Assembly: GCA_016291275.1 (NCBI GenBank)
Contig: JAEEWY010000007.1
Coordinates: forward strand, 1 to 19,371
DNA: 19,371 nt
DNA from: Methanobrevibacter sp.
GTDB lineage: Archaea; Methanobacteriota; Methanobacteria; Methanobacteriales; Methanobacteriaceae
Direction of reading: 5' to 3'
Each line of letters starts with the position of its first letter. The first letter of the stretch is position 1. Below, one piece after another: positions 1 through 7,122 of the stretch. The notes under the pieces are model-generated. The model was not told the origin of the DNA and ran no database searches. It saw nothing but the letters and a program-made list of their open reading frames with translations. A program made the translations under genes and the position numbers.

Positions 1-536
1 ACATCATCAACAAAGAGGATTGCATGAGGATTTCCTACATTGAAGCAAGTTGCATTGAAGGTGGTGTCAATGACTTCAAGGTCGCCGTCTACAAACTCCT
101 CTGAATCTGCAATCATTGGAATTTGTGGAACTTTGAATGTTGATTTACCCATATTGACCTTAAAGAGAACAGGTTCACCATCTTCGACAGTGATTTCAAT
201 TGTCTTGATACCTGATTTGGTTTCAACAGTCATTGTTTCCTTTTCAACAATCTTGTTTCTGTAAACAAAATCTCCAAAACAGCGAATACCGTTTCCACAC
301 ATTTCAGCTTCAGATCCATCTGGATTGAACATTCTGTATCCGATATCTGCCACTTCTGATGGTACAACGAACAATACTCCATCTCCACCTACACCAAAGT
401 TTCTGTGGCATAATTGTCTGCATGCTTCAGCTTTGTCTGCTTCTGGAATTTGTTCCCCTTGACTTTCATCGATAATAGGGAAATCATTACCGATACCATG
501 CATTTTAGAGAATTTTAAACCTTTTAAATCTACCAT
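1..536 (-). CDS. dapF: Diaminopimelate epimerase, C-terminal part cut by window edge
   Basis: DapF interconverts LL- and meso-diaminopimelate, the step before decarboxylation to lysine, in the cytoplasm. About 178 codons are present; the gene runs off the left edge. The N-terminus reads MVDLKGLKFSKMHGIGND, which matches the conserved KMHGxGND opening of the family. The first catalytic cysteine is visible as C80 in MCGNGIRC (residues 79-86), preceded by NPDGSEAE. The second catalytic cysteine would lie outside the window. The start at 536 is supported by a GGTGAT ribosome binding site a few bases upstream. lysA ends 38 bases upstream on the same strand, so lysA and dapF are very likely one transcript. 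The family call is secure from motifs; only the missing end is unknown. Confidence 0.96.
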   Translation of the reverse strand, partial: MVDLKGLKFSKMHGIGNDFPIIDESQGEQIPEADKAEACRQLCHRNFGVGGDGVLFVVPSEVADIGYRMFNPDGSEAEMCGNGIRCFGDFVYRNKIVEKETMTVETKSGIKTIEITVEDGEPVLFKVNMGKSTFKVPQIPMIADSEEFVDGDLEVIDTTFNATCFNVGNPHAILFVDD

Positions 537-574
537 TATATCACCAATTGCCAGTAATAATATTCAATCTGTAC

Positions 575-1858
575 CTATTGTAAATGGTCAGGAATGGATT
601 GTTTTTCAAAGATGTCATCGTAGGTTTGTGCTTCACGGATTACGAAAGACTCTCCATTTTTAACAAGAATCTCTGCAGGGAGAGGTCTTGAGTTGTAGTT
701 GGAAGCCATTGTGTAACCGTATGCACCAGCATTTAAAATACCTAAGATGTCTCCTTCTTCAATGTCTGGAAGAGGTCTGTCTCTTGCAAACAAGTCACCG
801 GATTCACATACATTTCCTGCAACATCCACTTCTTGAGTTGGCTCTTCATTCATCTTGTTTGCAACAACAATGTGATGGTATGAATCGTACATAGCAGGTC
901 TGAGCAAGGTGTTGAATCCAGCATCCACACCGATGAATTTTCTGTAGCTTTCCTTTACACTGTTTACTTCAACTAAAATAACAGAAGCGTCCCCTACAAT
1001 GTATCTGCCTGGTTCAAGGTATAATGTAGGTTCGCCCATGTCAAACTCTTCTAATTTCTCTTTGAATAATTTGACGTTTTCTTCAGCAAAGTGTTCCAAG
1101 TCAAGCAATTCCTCATCAGGAGTGTATGGAATTCCAACTCCACCACCGAAGTCAATGAATTCAAAGTCAATTCCAGCTTCCTGGTGAACTTTTCCTGCAA
1201 TGTTCATAGTTGATTCAATAGCTAATTTGAATGGTTCAGGATCAAGGATTCCGGAACCGATGTGAGAATGCATACCTACAGGTTCAAATCCTAATTCTTT
1301 TGCTAATTTGTAAATCTCTACTGCTTCGGTTTCCATTATACCGAATTTACTCATTTCCCCACCGGTGATACAGTGGCCGTGGTGACCAGCACCTACCATA
1401 GGGTTTACTCTGAATGAGATTTTTTTACCGTTAGGATCAATGCTTTCTGCAAGTCTTTTAAGTGCTGAAACAGAGTCAATGTTCAAGATTACATCTTCAC
1501 TGTTTACATAATCCATTTCATCGTTTCTGATGTTGTTTCCTGTGAATAAGATTCTGTCTCCAGAGAATCCCATTTTTTTACAGATGTATACTTCTCCAGG
1601 AGATACAGCATCAATGCAGCATCCTTCTTCCTCGAGGATTTTTAAAACAGCAATATTTGTATTTGCTTTACAAGCATAGAATACTTTGAATTTAGGATAA
1701 AATTTAGTGAAAGCGTTATAGAATCTGTTGTAGTTGTCTCTAATTCTTTCTTCATCAATTACATAGATAGGAGTGCCATATTGCTCTACAAGGTCGCATG
1801 CATCAGCACCACCAATATCTAAATGGCCTTTATCGTTTGTTTTTATATTTAAATCCAT
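575..1858 (-). CDS. lysA: Diaminopimelate decarboxylase
   Basis: LysA is a PLP enzyme of fold type III that converts meso-diaminopimelate to L-lysine and CO2. The 427 residues are the usual length. The PLP-binding lysine is K64 in FYACKANTN. The barrel carries the HSHIGSG phosphate/PLP motif in the middle and EPGRYIVG further on. The C-terminal domain has CESGDLFARDRPLP, whose Cys and Asp-Arg contact substrate across the dimer, and GAYGYTMASNYNSRP with the conserved Tyr. The start ATG is preceded by GGAGG with good spacing. It is the first gene of a lysA-dapF unit. Lysine is also a constituent of pseudomurein in Methanobacteriales, so this step may feed the cell wall as well as protein (family knowledge, not seen here). 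Confidence 0.97.
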   Translation of the reverse strand: MDLNIKTNDKGHLDIGGADACDLVEQYGTPIYVIDEERIRDNYNRFYNAFTKFYPKFKVFYACKANTNIAVLKILEEEGCCIDAVSPGEVYICKKMGFSGDRILFTGNNIRNDEMDYVNSEDVILNIDSVSALKRLAESIDPNGKKISFRVNPMVGAGHHGHCITGGEMSKFGIMETEAVEIYKLAKELGFEPVGMHSHIGSGILDPEPFKLAIESTMNIAGKVHQEAGIDFEFIDFGGGVGIPYTPDEELLDLEHFAEENVKLFKEKLEEFDMGEPTLYLEPGRYIVGDASVILVEVNSVKESYRKFIGVDAGFNTLLRPAMYDSYHHIVVANKMNEEPTQEVDVAGNVCESGDLFARDRPLPDIEEGDILGILNAGAYGYTMASNYNSRPLPAEILVKNGESFVIREAQTYDDIFEKQSIPDHLQ

Positions 1859-1948
1859 TTTGTGCCTCCGATAAAAATAATATATAATGAATAATTATCT
1901 TTATAATAATCTGAAAATAAGTTTTCAATAAATATCTATTTAAACTAA

Positions 1949-1956
1949 TATATAAA
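1949..1956 (-). promoter_or_regulatory. TATA-like element for lysA-dapF
   Basis: Read on the minus strand this is TTTATATA, a good archaeal TATA box. With the usual spacing of about 25 bases, transcription would start near 1925, giving a leader of roughly 65 bases that ends in the GGAGG site of lysA. The position is inferred from consensus only. Confidence 0.4.
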
Positions 1957-2033
1957 ATTATTTAAGGAAATTGATTGTCCGACTTGAGAAAAACATGAGC
2001 CAAAATATGTTAAAAAAAGGATGAAAGCCCACC

Positions 2034-2057
2034 TAAGGTAAGAGTGCAACCTAAAAA
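2034..2057 (-). repeat. Repeat copy A, small hairpin downstream of the 24-codon ORF
   Basis: On the plus strand the core is TAAGGTAAGAGTGCAACCT followed by five A. It matches copy B (2204-2224) except for a 3-base insertion and one substitution, in the same orientation. Read on the minus strand, AGGT and ACCT can pair to make a short stem. The two copies flank the small ORF at 2092-2166. Confidence 0.6.
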
Positions 2058-2091
2058 CTTTTTGTAAAATTCGACTGTCTAAAAAAATCAA

Positions 2092-2166
2092 TTATTCAAC
2101 AAACAATAAAATCATTTGGATGAATAGGATTAATAACAATAAAAATTGTTTGAAATTAAATTCCAT
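2092..2166 (-). CDS. Small hydrophobic peptide, 24 residues
   Basis: A 24-codon ORF with a strong ribosome binding site: GGAGG at 2175-2179 with an 8-base spacer to the ATG. The peptide starts MEFNFKQF, runs through an almost unbroken stretch of Leu, Ile, Phe, Met and Val, and ends in a single Glu before TAA. That is one short membrane-spanning helix with a charged residue near each end. A run of seven T follows the stop, as expected of an archaeal terminator. Repeat copies A and B flank it. I do not recognise the family. It could be a single-pass membrane microprotein, a type I toxin-like peptide, or a leader peptide. The binding site plus in-frame hydrophobicity supports real translation, but no homologue could be checked. 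Confidence 0.55.
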   Translation of the reverse strand: MEFNFKQFLLLLILFIQMILLFVE

Positions 2167-2203
2167 GATTTTTTCCTCCTTTTATCTGAAATGGCATTCT
2201 TTT

Positions 2204-2224
2204 TAAGGTAGTGAAACCTAAAAA
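2204..2224 (-). repeat. Repeat copy B, hairpin in the leader of the 24-codon ORF
   Basis: The plus-strand core is TAAGGTAGTGAAACCT followed by five A; see copy A at 2034-2057. On the minus strand AGGT/ACCT, one mismatch, then a T-run/A-run pair form an extended stem with a six-base loop, about 40 bases before the ATG of the small ORF. Confidence 0.6.
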
Positions 2225-2373
2225 ATAATTTTTAAATGGTTATTAATAAATATAACGATTTTATGAGCTTTAAACTTAAAAATAACGATTATATTGACTT
2301 AAAAATAGAAAATTATATTTTTATTGTAAAAAATAATTAAATTGAAGAATTATAAAAAAAGTAAAAAATTATC

Positions 2374-2408
2374 AAGGTTTAGTGAATTCAAAAGAATTCA
2401 AAAACCTT
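2374..2408 (+). repeat. Hairpin with nested GAATTC arms (copy C)
   Basis: AAGGTTT at 2374-2380 pairs with AAACCTT at 2402-2408. Inside it GAATTC at 2384-2389 pairs with GAATTC at 2394-2399 around an AAAA loop. The left arm (AAGGTTTAGTGAA) resembles repeat copy B. It sits about 150 bases upstream of the Nudix gene. Confidence 0.55.
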
Positions 2409-2559
2409 ACCATTTCAGATAATTGGAGATTTACTCAAAGAGAAAAACTCCTTAAAAATACTTTAAACATCATAATATATAAATCTAATCAAATTTAAAA
2501 ACTAAAATAACGAAATAAAAGCAATAAAAGAATCTGATAGAATTTTCATAGGTGAGAAA

Positions 2560-2997
2560 ATGGATGATAAAAAGGACTGGGGATTGACTGTGAGAGGAGT
2601 AGTTAAAAAAGAGGATAAGATACTAATCCTTAGAAGACATCCTAAATCAAGAAACAATCCTCATAAATATGAGCTTCCTGGTGGTAAAGTGGATCCTGGA
2701 GAGTTCTTTGATGTGGCATTGATAAGGGAATTCAAGGAAGAGACTAACCTTGATGTTAATATAGTAAGCTTGTTTGAAGTTGTTCAAGATGAATTCATAA
2801 GCAGAAGAACAAATCAGCCAATAAGCACAGTTCAGCTCATGATGAATCTTGAAATACTTAGTGGAGAGCTTCGTATAAGCGATGAGCATGACGATTTCAA
2901 ATGGGTAAGCATTGAAGAGTTAAAAGAGCTTTACAATGAGGATATGCTTACTCCTACACTTAGAAAAACTTTAGAAAAAAGAGATTTTGAGATTTGA
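2560..2997 (+). CDS. Nudix hydrolase
   Basis: A 145-residue single-domain Nudix protein, predicted to hydrolyse a nucleoside diphosphate linked to another moiety with a divalent metal. The Nudix box spans residues 42-64: G42, E48, R56-E57, E60-E61 are all present in the GX5EX7REUXEE pattern. The usual Gly near the end of the box is Asn (N63). LPGGK precedes the box. The N-terminal RGVVKKEDKILILRR strand looks like the MutT/ADP-ribose pyrophosphatase group, but the substrate cannot be set from sequence. ATG at 2560 has GGTGA just upstream. A TATA-like stretch near 2476-2483 fits a promoter. The gene stands alone and converges on the membrane protein at 3051-3695. Confidence 0.92.
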   Translation: MDDKKDWGLTVRGVVKKEDKILILRRHPKSRNNPHKYELPGGKVDPGEFFDVALIREFKEETNLDVNIVSLFEVVQDEFISRRTNQPISTVQLMMNLEILSGELRISDEHDDFKWVSIEELKELYNEDMLTPTLRKTLEKRDFEI

Positions 2998-3021
2998 ATA
3001 AATCTCAATTATTTTTTTATT
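2987..3021 (+). terminator. Hairpin terminator of the Nudix gene
   Basis: TTGAGATTT (2987-2995) pairs perfectly with AAATCTCAA (3000-3008) around a four-base loop, then a T-rich tail to 3021. The stem overlaps the last codons and stop of the gene, which is unusual. A T-run on the plus strand also suits the end of this transcript before the converging gene. Confidence 0.65.
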
Positions 3022-3050
3022 AATCTACATTAAACTTTTTTTAAAACCTA

Positions 3051-3695
3051 TTATTTTTCATATAAGCGTTCAACATAAGGATTTAAATAAGTTTGAAGAA
3101 CCTTTACAATAGGCCCAATTATTAGAGCAGAAATGATTGTTCCTTCACGTACTCCTGCAAGGTAACCTAAAAATACAATTGATAAGATAGCTGCTATAAG
3201 CACCATAGTTGTATCAAAGAATGGCTTAACCTTTGGAAACTCCTTTTTTAGAACCTTTGAAATTGCTACGATTATTCCATCAGGAGGAAGATAGACCACT
3301 TCTGTTTGAACCTCAAGCATCACACCAAAAGCAACCACTAGACAGCTTAAGAGAAGTGTTGCAAATTGGCTTAAATAATCTGCAGGATTCAAGAAACTTA
3401 CCAACATCATTGAAAAGTCTATGGAAAGGGAAAAGATTGTCCCCACGATTATCTGCAGATACTGTCTCTTTTCAAACCCACTTCGAAGAAGGATTACCTG
3501 AACAGCTATAAAGATAACATTAAAGATCAAGCAGACTGTTCCAACACTCATTTTCATTATCAAACTTGAAACATATGGAAGACAAATGATAGGAGAAGTG
3601 CCTAAATTTGCCTTGATTGAAATAGCTGCCCCTAAAGATATGAAAAATAGTGAAATCAAATAAATGACATATCTTGAAATCTTTTTTATTTGCAT
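3051..3695 (-). CDS. YczE/YyaS/YitT-type membrane protein
   Basis: A 214-residue integral membrane protein with about six hydrophobic segments. The N-terminus (SRYVIYLISLFFISLGAA) followed by the polar turn KANLGTSPI is the hallmark of the YczE/YitT-like group. Later YLPPDGIIVAI and a kinked glycine-rich segment before LIIGPIVKV also fit. The family occurs widely in Firmicutes and methanogens; its biochemical role is not established, so no substrate is proposed. The ATG has no clear Shine-Dalgarno sequence, so the transcript may be leaderless or nearly so. Neighbours give no functional clue: it converges with the Nudix gene and lies downstream of the flavoprotein on the same strand with a 113-base A/T-rich gap. 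Confidence 0.8.
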   Translation of the reverse strand: MQIKKISRYVIYLISLFFISLGAAISIKANLGTSPIICLPYVSSLIMKMSVGTVCLIFNVIFIAVQVILLRSGFEKRQYLQIIVGTIFSLSIDFSMMLVSFLNPADYLSQFATLLLSCLVVAFGVMLEVQTEVVYLPPDGIIVAISKVLKKEFPKVKPFFDTTMVLIAAILSIVFLGYLAGVREGTIISALIIGPIVKVLQTYLNPYVERLYEK

Positions 3696-3808
3696 AAAAT
3701 ATAGTTTGCTTTAGAATACTTAAATAATTTTTTAAAAAAAAGCTAAAATAATAAACAAAAAAGTAAAGAGAAAGAAAAAAAGAATAAAAAAATAATAATA
3801 AGATATTA

Positions 3809-4810
3809 TTATTTAAATTTAAAACAAGTGCTCTCTTTCTTGGAGTAACAGTTATTGCAGCTTTGGCAAATTGAAACTCCATCACCATTCGCTTTCCAAT
3901 CAGCTAAAAAGTCTGGCTGAGCTACAAATGGCTTGGACATGGATAAGAATTCCACTTTTGAATCATTTAAAACTTCATTCATTGATTTCATATCCCTCAT
4001 TGAACCGCCTAAAATGACTGGAACATCAATCTCATCAATCAATTTATCCACATACACAAGGAATGGATTTCTATCATTGCCATCATAAAGATAGGATATT
4101 GTCCTTGCAGTCAATTGAATGCTGTCAGCACCTGCCTTTTCAAGTTCCTTTGCAACCTTGATACTTTCTTCAGGAGTCATTCCATTTTTCCTTACATCCC
4201 AAGGGTTTATTCTGCAGCTAACATGGAAATCCATGGTCTTTTTAAGAACCTTGATTATCTCTGAACAGATTCTTACACGATTTTCTGTATTGCCACCGTA
4301 TTGGTCCTTTCTTTGGTTGAAATAAGGATTGATGAACTTGGCAAGATAAAAATTGTTTCCAATGTCTATTTGCATTCCATCAAATCCTGCAAAGGAGAAC
4401 TTTTTAGCTGCCATGATAACATCTGCCTGAAGACGCCTAATGCCTTCCAAACTAATGTCATTTGCCTCAACCTTTTGATTCAATCCGTCATTATAATAAA
4501 AGAATGCCAATTGGCCGAGAACCGGCACATCATGATTGTGGCAGATGTCTGTAATTTCCTTATAATCCTTTACAAAACCCTTATAGTTTACATTATTGCA
4601 GTATTCTGCAAATCTGTCTCTTGGGTCAAAGACAAACATTTCTGAATTGATCAATCCTACACCGCTTTTAGCCATCTTTTCATATCTGTCAAAGACTTCA
4701 CTCTTTAAGAATCCGCCATCTTCAGTTTGTCTTTCCCAAGTTCCTGTTCTTACAATACGGCTTTTAAGTTTTAAATCCCCTAAACTACATTCATCAAATA
4801 TATCTTTCAT
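3809..4810 (-). CDS. Old Yellow Enzyme-like NADH:flavin oxidoreductase with C-terminal Cys cluster
   Basis: A 333-residue FMN barrel of the OYE/enoate reductase superfamily. Visible family parts are LKLKSRIVRTGTW (FMN-binding start), NQRKDQYGGNTENR (the canonical NxRxDxYGGxxENR), and CRINPWD followed by the GADSIQL strand. A C-terminal CX2CX2CX7C (ICQSCNNCYSKKESTC) resembles the cysteines that bind the 4Fe-4S cluster in 2,4-dienoyl-CoA reductases. The protein ends there, lacking the FAD/NADH half of those enzymes. Odd: the usual EIHGANGYL active-site segment reads QIDIGNNFYL, so the substrate-binding His is Asp. I prefer ATG at 4810: the upstream GTG at 4819 is better read as part of a GTGAT ribosome binding site. 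Substrate unknown; the electron partner is presumably separate. Confidence 0.87.
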   Translation of the reverse strand: MKDIFDECSLGDLKLKSRIVRTGTWERQTEDGGFLKSEVFDRYEKMAKSGVGLINSEMFVFDPRDRFAEYCNNVNYKGFVKDYKEITDICHNHDVPVLGQLAFFYYNDGLNQKVEANDISLEGIRRLQADVIMAAKKFSFAGFDGMQIDIGNNFYLAKFINPYFNQRKDQYGGNTENRVRICSEIIKVLKKTMDFHVSCRINPWDVRKNGMTPEESIKVAKELEKAGADSIQLTARTISYLYDGNDRNPFLVYVDKLIDEIDVPVILGGSMRDMKSMNEVLNDSKVEFLSMSKPFVAQPDFLADWKANGDGVSICQSCNNCYSKKESTCFKFK

Positions 4811-4888
4811 AATAATCACGATTATCCTTATATAAAATTAAAATTCTTTAGCTTTTTAATCATTAAAAATTGTGCACTAATTAAAATA

Positions 4889-4930
4889 TGATTTATATAG
4901 TATTAATCTTTTGGTAATCCAGGACTTACC
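4889..4930 (-). promoter_or_regulatory. TATA box with adjacent 18-bp palindrome, flavoprotein promoter
   Basis: On the minus strand GGTAAGTCCTGGATTACC (4930-4913) is an almost perfect palindrome with one unpaired base. It lies about 14 bases upstream of a TATA-like ACTATATAAATC (around 4889-4900). A regulator bound there would touch TBP/TFB binding. A second TATA-like element (TTTTATATAA, 4828-4837) sits closer to the gene and could also be used. The cognate regulator is unknown; the HxlR protein encoded just upstream is a candidate. Confidence 0.5.
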
Positions 4931-5067
4931 TAAAAATGAGAATTTTAGTCTTATCGTTAACTGAAAATTACTAATATCATTTACATTAGAACTAAAAAAA
5001 GTTAAAAAAAGAAAAATTAAAACATCAGTTCTTATTTAGACTATAAAAAATAATTATTTGAATGAAA

Positions 5068-5460
5068 TTATAAACCTAAAAGCTCTTTATAAGCATCTTT
5101 AATCTCTTGTTTATACTCATCAGTTCTTAAATCTCCCTCTAACTCATATAAACTAAAGACAACCATTTCATATAAAAGCTTATTCATCCTTTTTCCTTTT
5201 TCTGTGAGAAAATACTCAGTATTTCTTCTATTTTCATTATCACAAACATTTTTATAGATTAGCCCATTCATTTCAAGGTATTTTAAGTTATCTGACAACA
5301 CAACATTGCTTAAATCAGGCTTATCTTGTTTAAATTCATTGAAATGTTTTTTCCCTGCAAATAAGTCTTTCATAATGCCAAACACCCATTTTCTGCTTAA
5401 TAAATCATTGACACTATTTATAGGGCATGCATCCTTATTGTAAATTACACTATTTCTCAT
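5068..5460 (-). CDS. HxlR-family winged-helix regulator
   Basis: A 130-residue single-domain DNA-binding protein. The HxlR pattern is clear: a Cys near the N-terminus (DACPI, residue 11 or so), then LLSRKWVFGIMKDLFAGKKHFNEF, LSNVVLSDNLKYLEMNGLI as the recognition region, and the NRRNTEYFLTEKGKRM wing. Family members often sense redox or electrophile stress through the N-terminal Cys and control an adjacent oxidoreductase. Here a nitroreductase is divergent 127 bases away, and an OYE-like flavoprotein lies downstream. ATG at 5460 is chosen over the TTG one codon earlier. No Shine-Dalgarno sequence is visible, so a leaderless or short-leader mRNA is likely. T-runs at 4991-5014 (minus strand) would end its transcript. 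Confidence 0.9.
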   Translation of the reverse strand: MRNSVIYNKDACPINSVNDLLSRKWVFGIMKDLFAGKKHFNEFKQDKPDLSNVVLSDNLKYLEMNGLIYKNVCDNENRRNTEYFLTEKGKRMNKLLYEMVVFSLYELEGDLRTDEYKQEIKDAYKELLGL

Positions 5461-5587
5461 CAAATATAGTTTTATAATAAAATCTATTTAACTTTATTCA
5501 TTTAAGTAAGTTCAAACTAACCAATAAGGTCAAGATAACTTTTTAATTTAAATAAACGAAAGGTTAATAGATATTTAAGGTGATTAA
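5461..5587. promoter_or_regulatory. Divergent hxlR/nitroreductase promoter region
   Basis: This gap must hold both promoters. A minus-strand TATA-like stretch lies around 5470-5484. A plus-strand one (TTAATTTAAATAAA) lies near 5541-5556. Between them AGTTCAAACT (5509-5518, AGTT-CA-AACT) is the best small dyad and a weak operator candidate. The plus transcript ends in a GGTGAT ribosome binding site at 5580-5585. Confidence 0.45.
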
Positions 5588-6238
5588 ATGGAATTTAATG
5601 AAGTTATGGAAAAAAGACACTCTTCAAGAGACTTTAAAAAAGAAGAAATCATAGATGAAGAAACCTTAAGGGAAATTATCAAAGTTGCAGGATTATCCCC
5701 CTCTTGGGAAAACAGCCAACCTTGGAATGTTTATATTGCAACCGGTGAAAACTTAGAGGAAATCCGTAAGGGTTGGATAGCAGAAAACGAAAAGGAAATC
5801 AAAGGATCTGCAGACATGAATCCTGGCCACAGAACCAATTTCTCCGAAAGAGGCCAAAAGAATATGGCAGACTTTATGGAAGATATCGGTATTTTTCGTG
5901 AGGATGAAGAACTTGAATACTTCTTCCATGTACAGCATATCTTATTTAACTCTCCTGCAATCGTATACTTGACTCTTCCTAAAAACTATACCAGATGGTC
6001 TGTTTATGACTTAGGAGGATTTGGAATGAGCATACTTCTTGCTGCAACCAATTTAGGAATCGATTCAATCCCTGCATATGAACTTGTAAAATACCCATAT
6101 ATAATAAGAGATCATCTCCCAGTTCCAGAAGATGAAGACATTATCATGGGAATTGCATTAGGATATGAATCTGATGACAAAATAAATGAATATGAATCCC
6201 CTAGATTAGATTTAGACGAGATTTTAAAAATTAATTAA
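5588..6238 (+). CDS. Nitroreductase-family FMN protein
   Basis: A 216-residue protein of the nitroreductase/oxygen-insensitive NAD(P)H family. The FMN phosphate-binding start is RHSSRDF (residues 10-16), followed by AGLSPSWENSQPW, the conserved segment that covers the flavin. Near the end MGIALGYESDD is the typical GxxxGY strand. Such enzymes are dimers using NAD(P)H or another donor to reduce nitro compounds, quinones or flavins; the natural substrate cannot be told. An insertion around residues 55-105 is longer than in the shortest family members and rich in charged residues. The ATG is preceded by GGTGAT. The divergent HxlR gene suggests local control, and the flavoprotein beyond it makes this a redox-stress or electron-disposal block (inference). 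Confidence 0.92.
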   Translation: MEFNEVMEKRHSSRDFKKEEIIDEETLREIIKVAGLSPSWENSQPWNVYIATGENLEEIRKGWIAENEKEIKGSADMNPGHRTNFSERGQKNMADFMEDIGIFREDEELEYFFHVQHILFNSPAIVYLTLPKNYTRWSVYDLGGFGMSILLAATNLGIDSIPAYELVKYPYIIRDHLPVPEDEDIIMGIALGYESDDKINEYESPRLDLDEILKIN

Positions 6239-6280
6239 ATAATCTAATATAGATTATTTAAATTTTTTATTTTTTTAAAA
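6238..6280 (+). terminator. Hairpin terminator of nitroreductase gene
   Basis: AATAATCTA (6238-6246) pairs perfectly with TAGATTATT (6250-6258) around a three-base loop, beginning at the last base of the stop codon. Long T-runs follow. It separates this gene from the converging ABC operon. Confidence 0.7.
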
Positions 6281-6340
6281 AAAATAGCTGAAATATAAAA
6301 AATTAAAAAAAGTTAAAAAATAGAAAAAAGAAGAAAAATA

Positions 6341-7114
6341 CTAGTAATTGTATTTATCCTCTATTATTTGACCATCCTTAATCTTTATTGTTCTTTCCGC
6401 CAAAGCAGCAACATCATTGTCGTGTGTAACTATTATCAAAGTCACATTGTAACGCTCATGCATCTCCATAAGCAGATTCAATATCATTTCTCCTGTTTTT
6501 GAATCAAGAGAACCTGTTGGCTCATCTGCCAATATAATAGAAGGATTATTTACCAATGCCCTTGCAATAGCTACCCTTTGACGTTGCCCACCAGACAACT
6601 TATTAGGCCTTTGCTTTTTCTTGTCTTCCAAACCTACAGCCCTAATTATTTCACTTGCCTTTTCCTTCATCTCCTTGTTGGACATTCCAGTAGGGAGAAG
6701 TGGAATCTGGACATTGTCAAAAACGGATAAGTTAGGAATCAGGTTATGCAATTGGAAAACAAATCCTATTTTTTCCTGTCTGAATTCGCTTAAATCCTTC
6801 TCTTTAATAAGGTCAATGCCATCGATATAGATCTTTCCTCTTGTAGGCTTATCCAAAGCGCCGAGCATGTTTAGGAGTGTTGATTTTCCAGAACCTGAAG
6901 GCCCAATGATGGATACGAATTCCCCTTCAAAGATATCAAGGTTTATGCCATTCAATGCCTTAACAGTACCCTTATCGTATTCCTTTACAACATCGAATAG
7001 GCTGATCAATGGCTCTTCATAATAGTATTCCTCGCCATCCTCACCGATGAAGGTTTCATTATAGATATATTCATCATCAGGATATGCATTCTCATTTTCT
7101 ATGTAATCATCCAT
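6341..7114 (-). CDS. ABC exporter ATPase, MacB/LolD type, with acidic N-terminal tail
   Basis: A 257-residue ATPase. Walker A is GPSGSGKST (71-79), the Q-loop Gln is Q121, the signature is LSGGQ (173-177), Walker B is IILADE (193-198), D-loop SLD, and the switch His is H231. The FQLHNLIPNLSVFDNV segment and PTGSLDS are typical of the MacB/LolD/FtsE-like group that pairs with FtsX-type permeases. Odd: the first 34 residues hold 14 Asp/Glu and 7 Tyr and no Lys or Arg, an extension most family members lack. The start is well supported because GGTGAT, overlapping the permease TAG stop, sits just before this ATG. It is the second gene of the pair, 8 bases after the permease. Cargo unknown. Confidence 0.95.
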   Translation of the reverse strand: MDDYIENENAYPDDEYIYNETFIGEDGEEYYYEEPLISLFDVVKEYDKGTVKALNGINLDIFEGEFVSIIGPSGSGKSTLLNMLGALDKPTRGKIYIDGIDLIKEKDLSEFRQEKIGFVFQLHNLIPNLSVFDNVQIPLLPTGMSNKEMKEKASEIIRAVGLEDKKKQRPNKLSGGQRQRVAIARALVNNPSIILADEPTGSLDSKTGEMILNLLMEMHERYNVTLIIVTHDNDVAALAERTIKIKDGQIIEDKYNY

Positions 7115-7122
7115 AAAATCAC

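Larger units (their letters stand above)
2182..2422. repeat. Perfect 13-bp inverted repeat spaced by 215 bases
   Basis: TTATCTGAAATGG at 2182-2194 is the exact reverse complement of CCATTTCAGATAA at 2410-2422. In each orientation CCATTTCAGATAA is followed by a GGAG: on the minus strand this is the binding site of the 24-codon ORF, on the plus strand it is TTGGAG with no ORF behind it. The right arm may be a decayed second copy of the ORF leader. Confidence 0.7.

Noticed and set aside
1859..2091. Lysine riboswitch or T-box before lysA
   Set aside because: No complex conserved fold is visible in the short leader, and these elements are not known from archaea.
3520..3888. 122-residue minus-strand ORF across the flavoprotein/YczE gap
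   Set aside because: Out of frame with both neighbours, Phe/Tyr/Leu-rich as expected of translated A/T-rich DNA, no start signal.
4301..4645. 114-residue plus-strand ORF opposite the flavoprotein
   Set aside because: Antisense to conserved OYE motifs; no promoter or ribosome binding site of its own.
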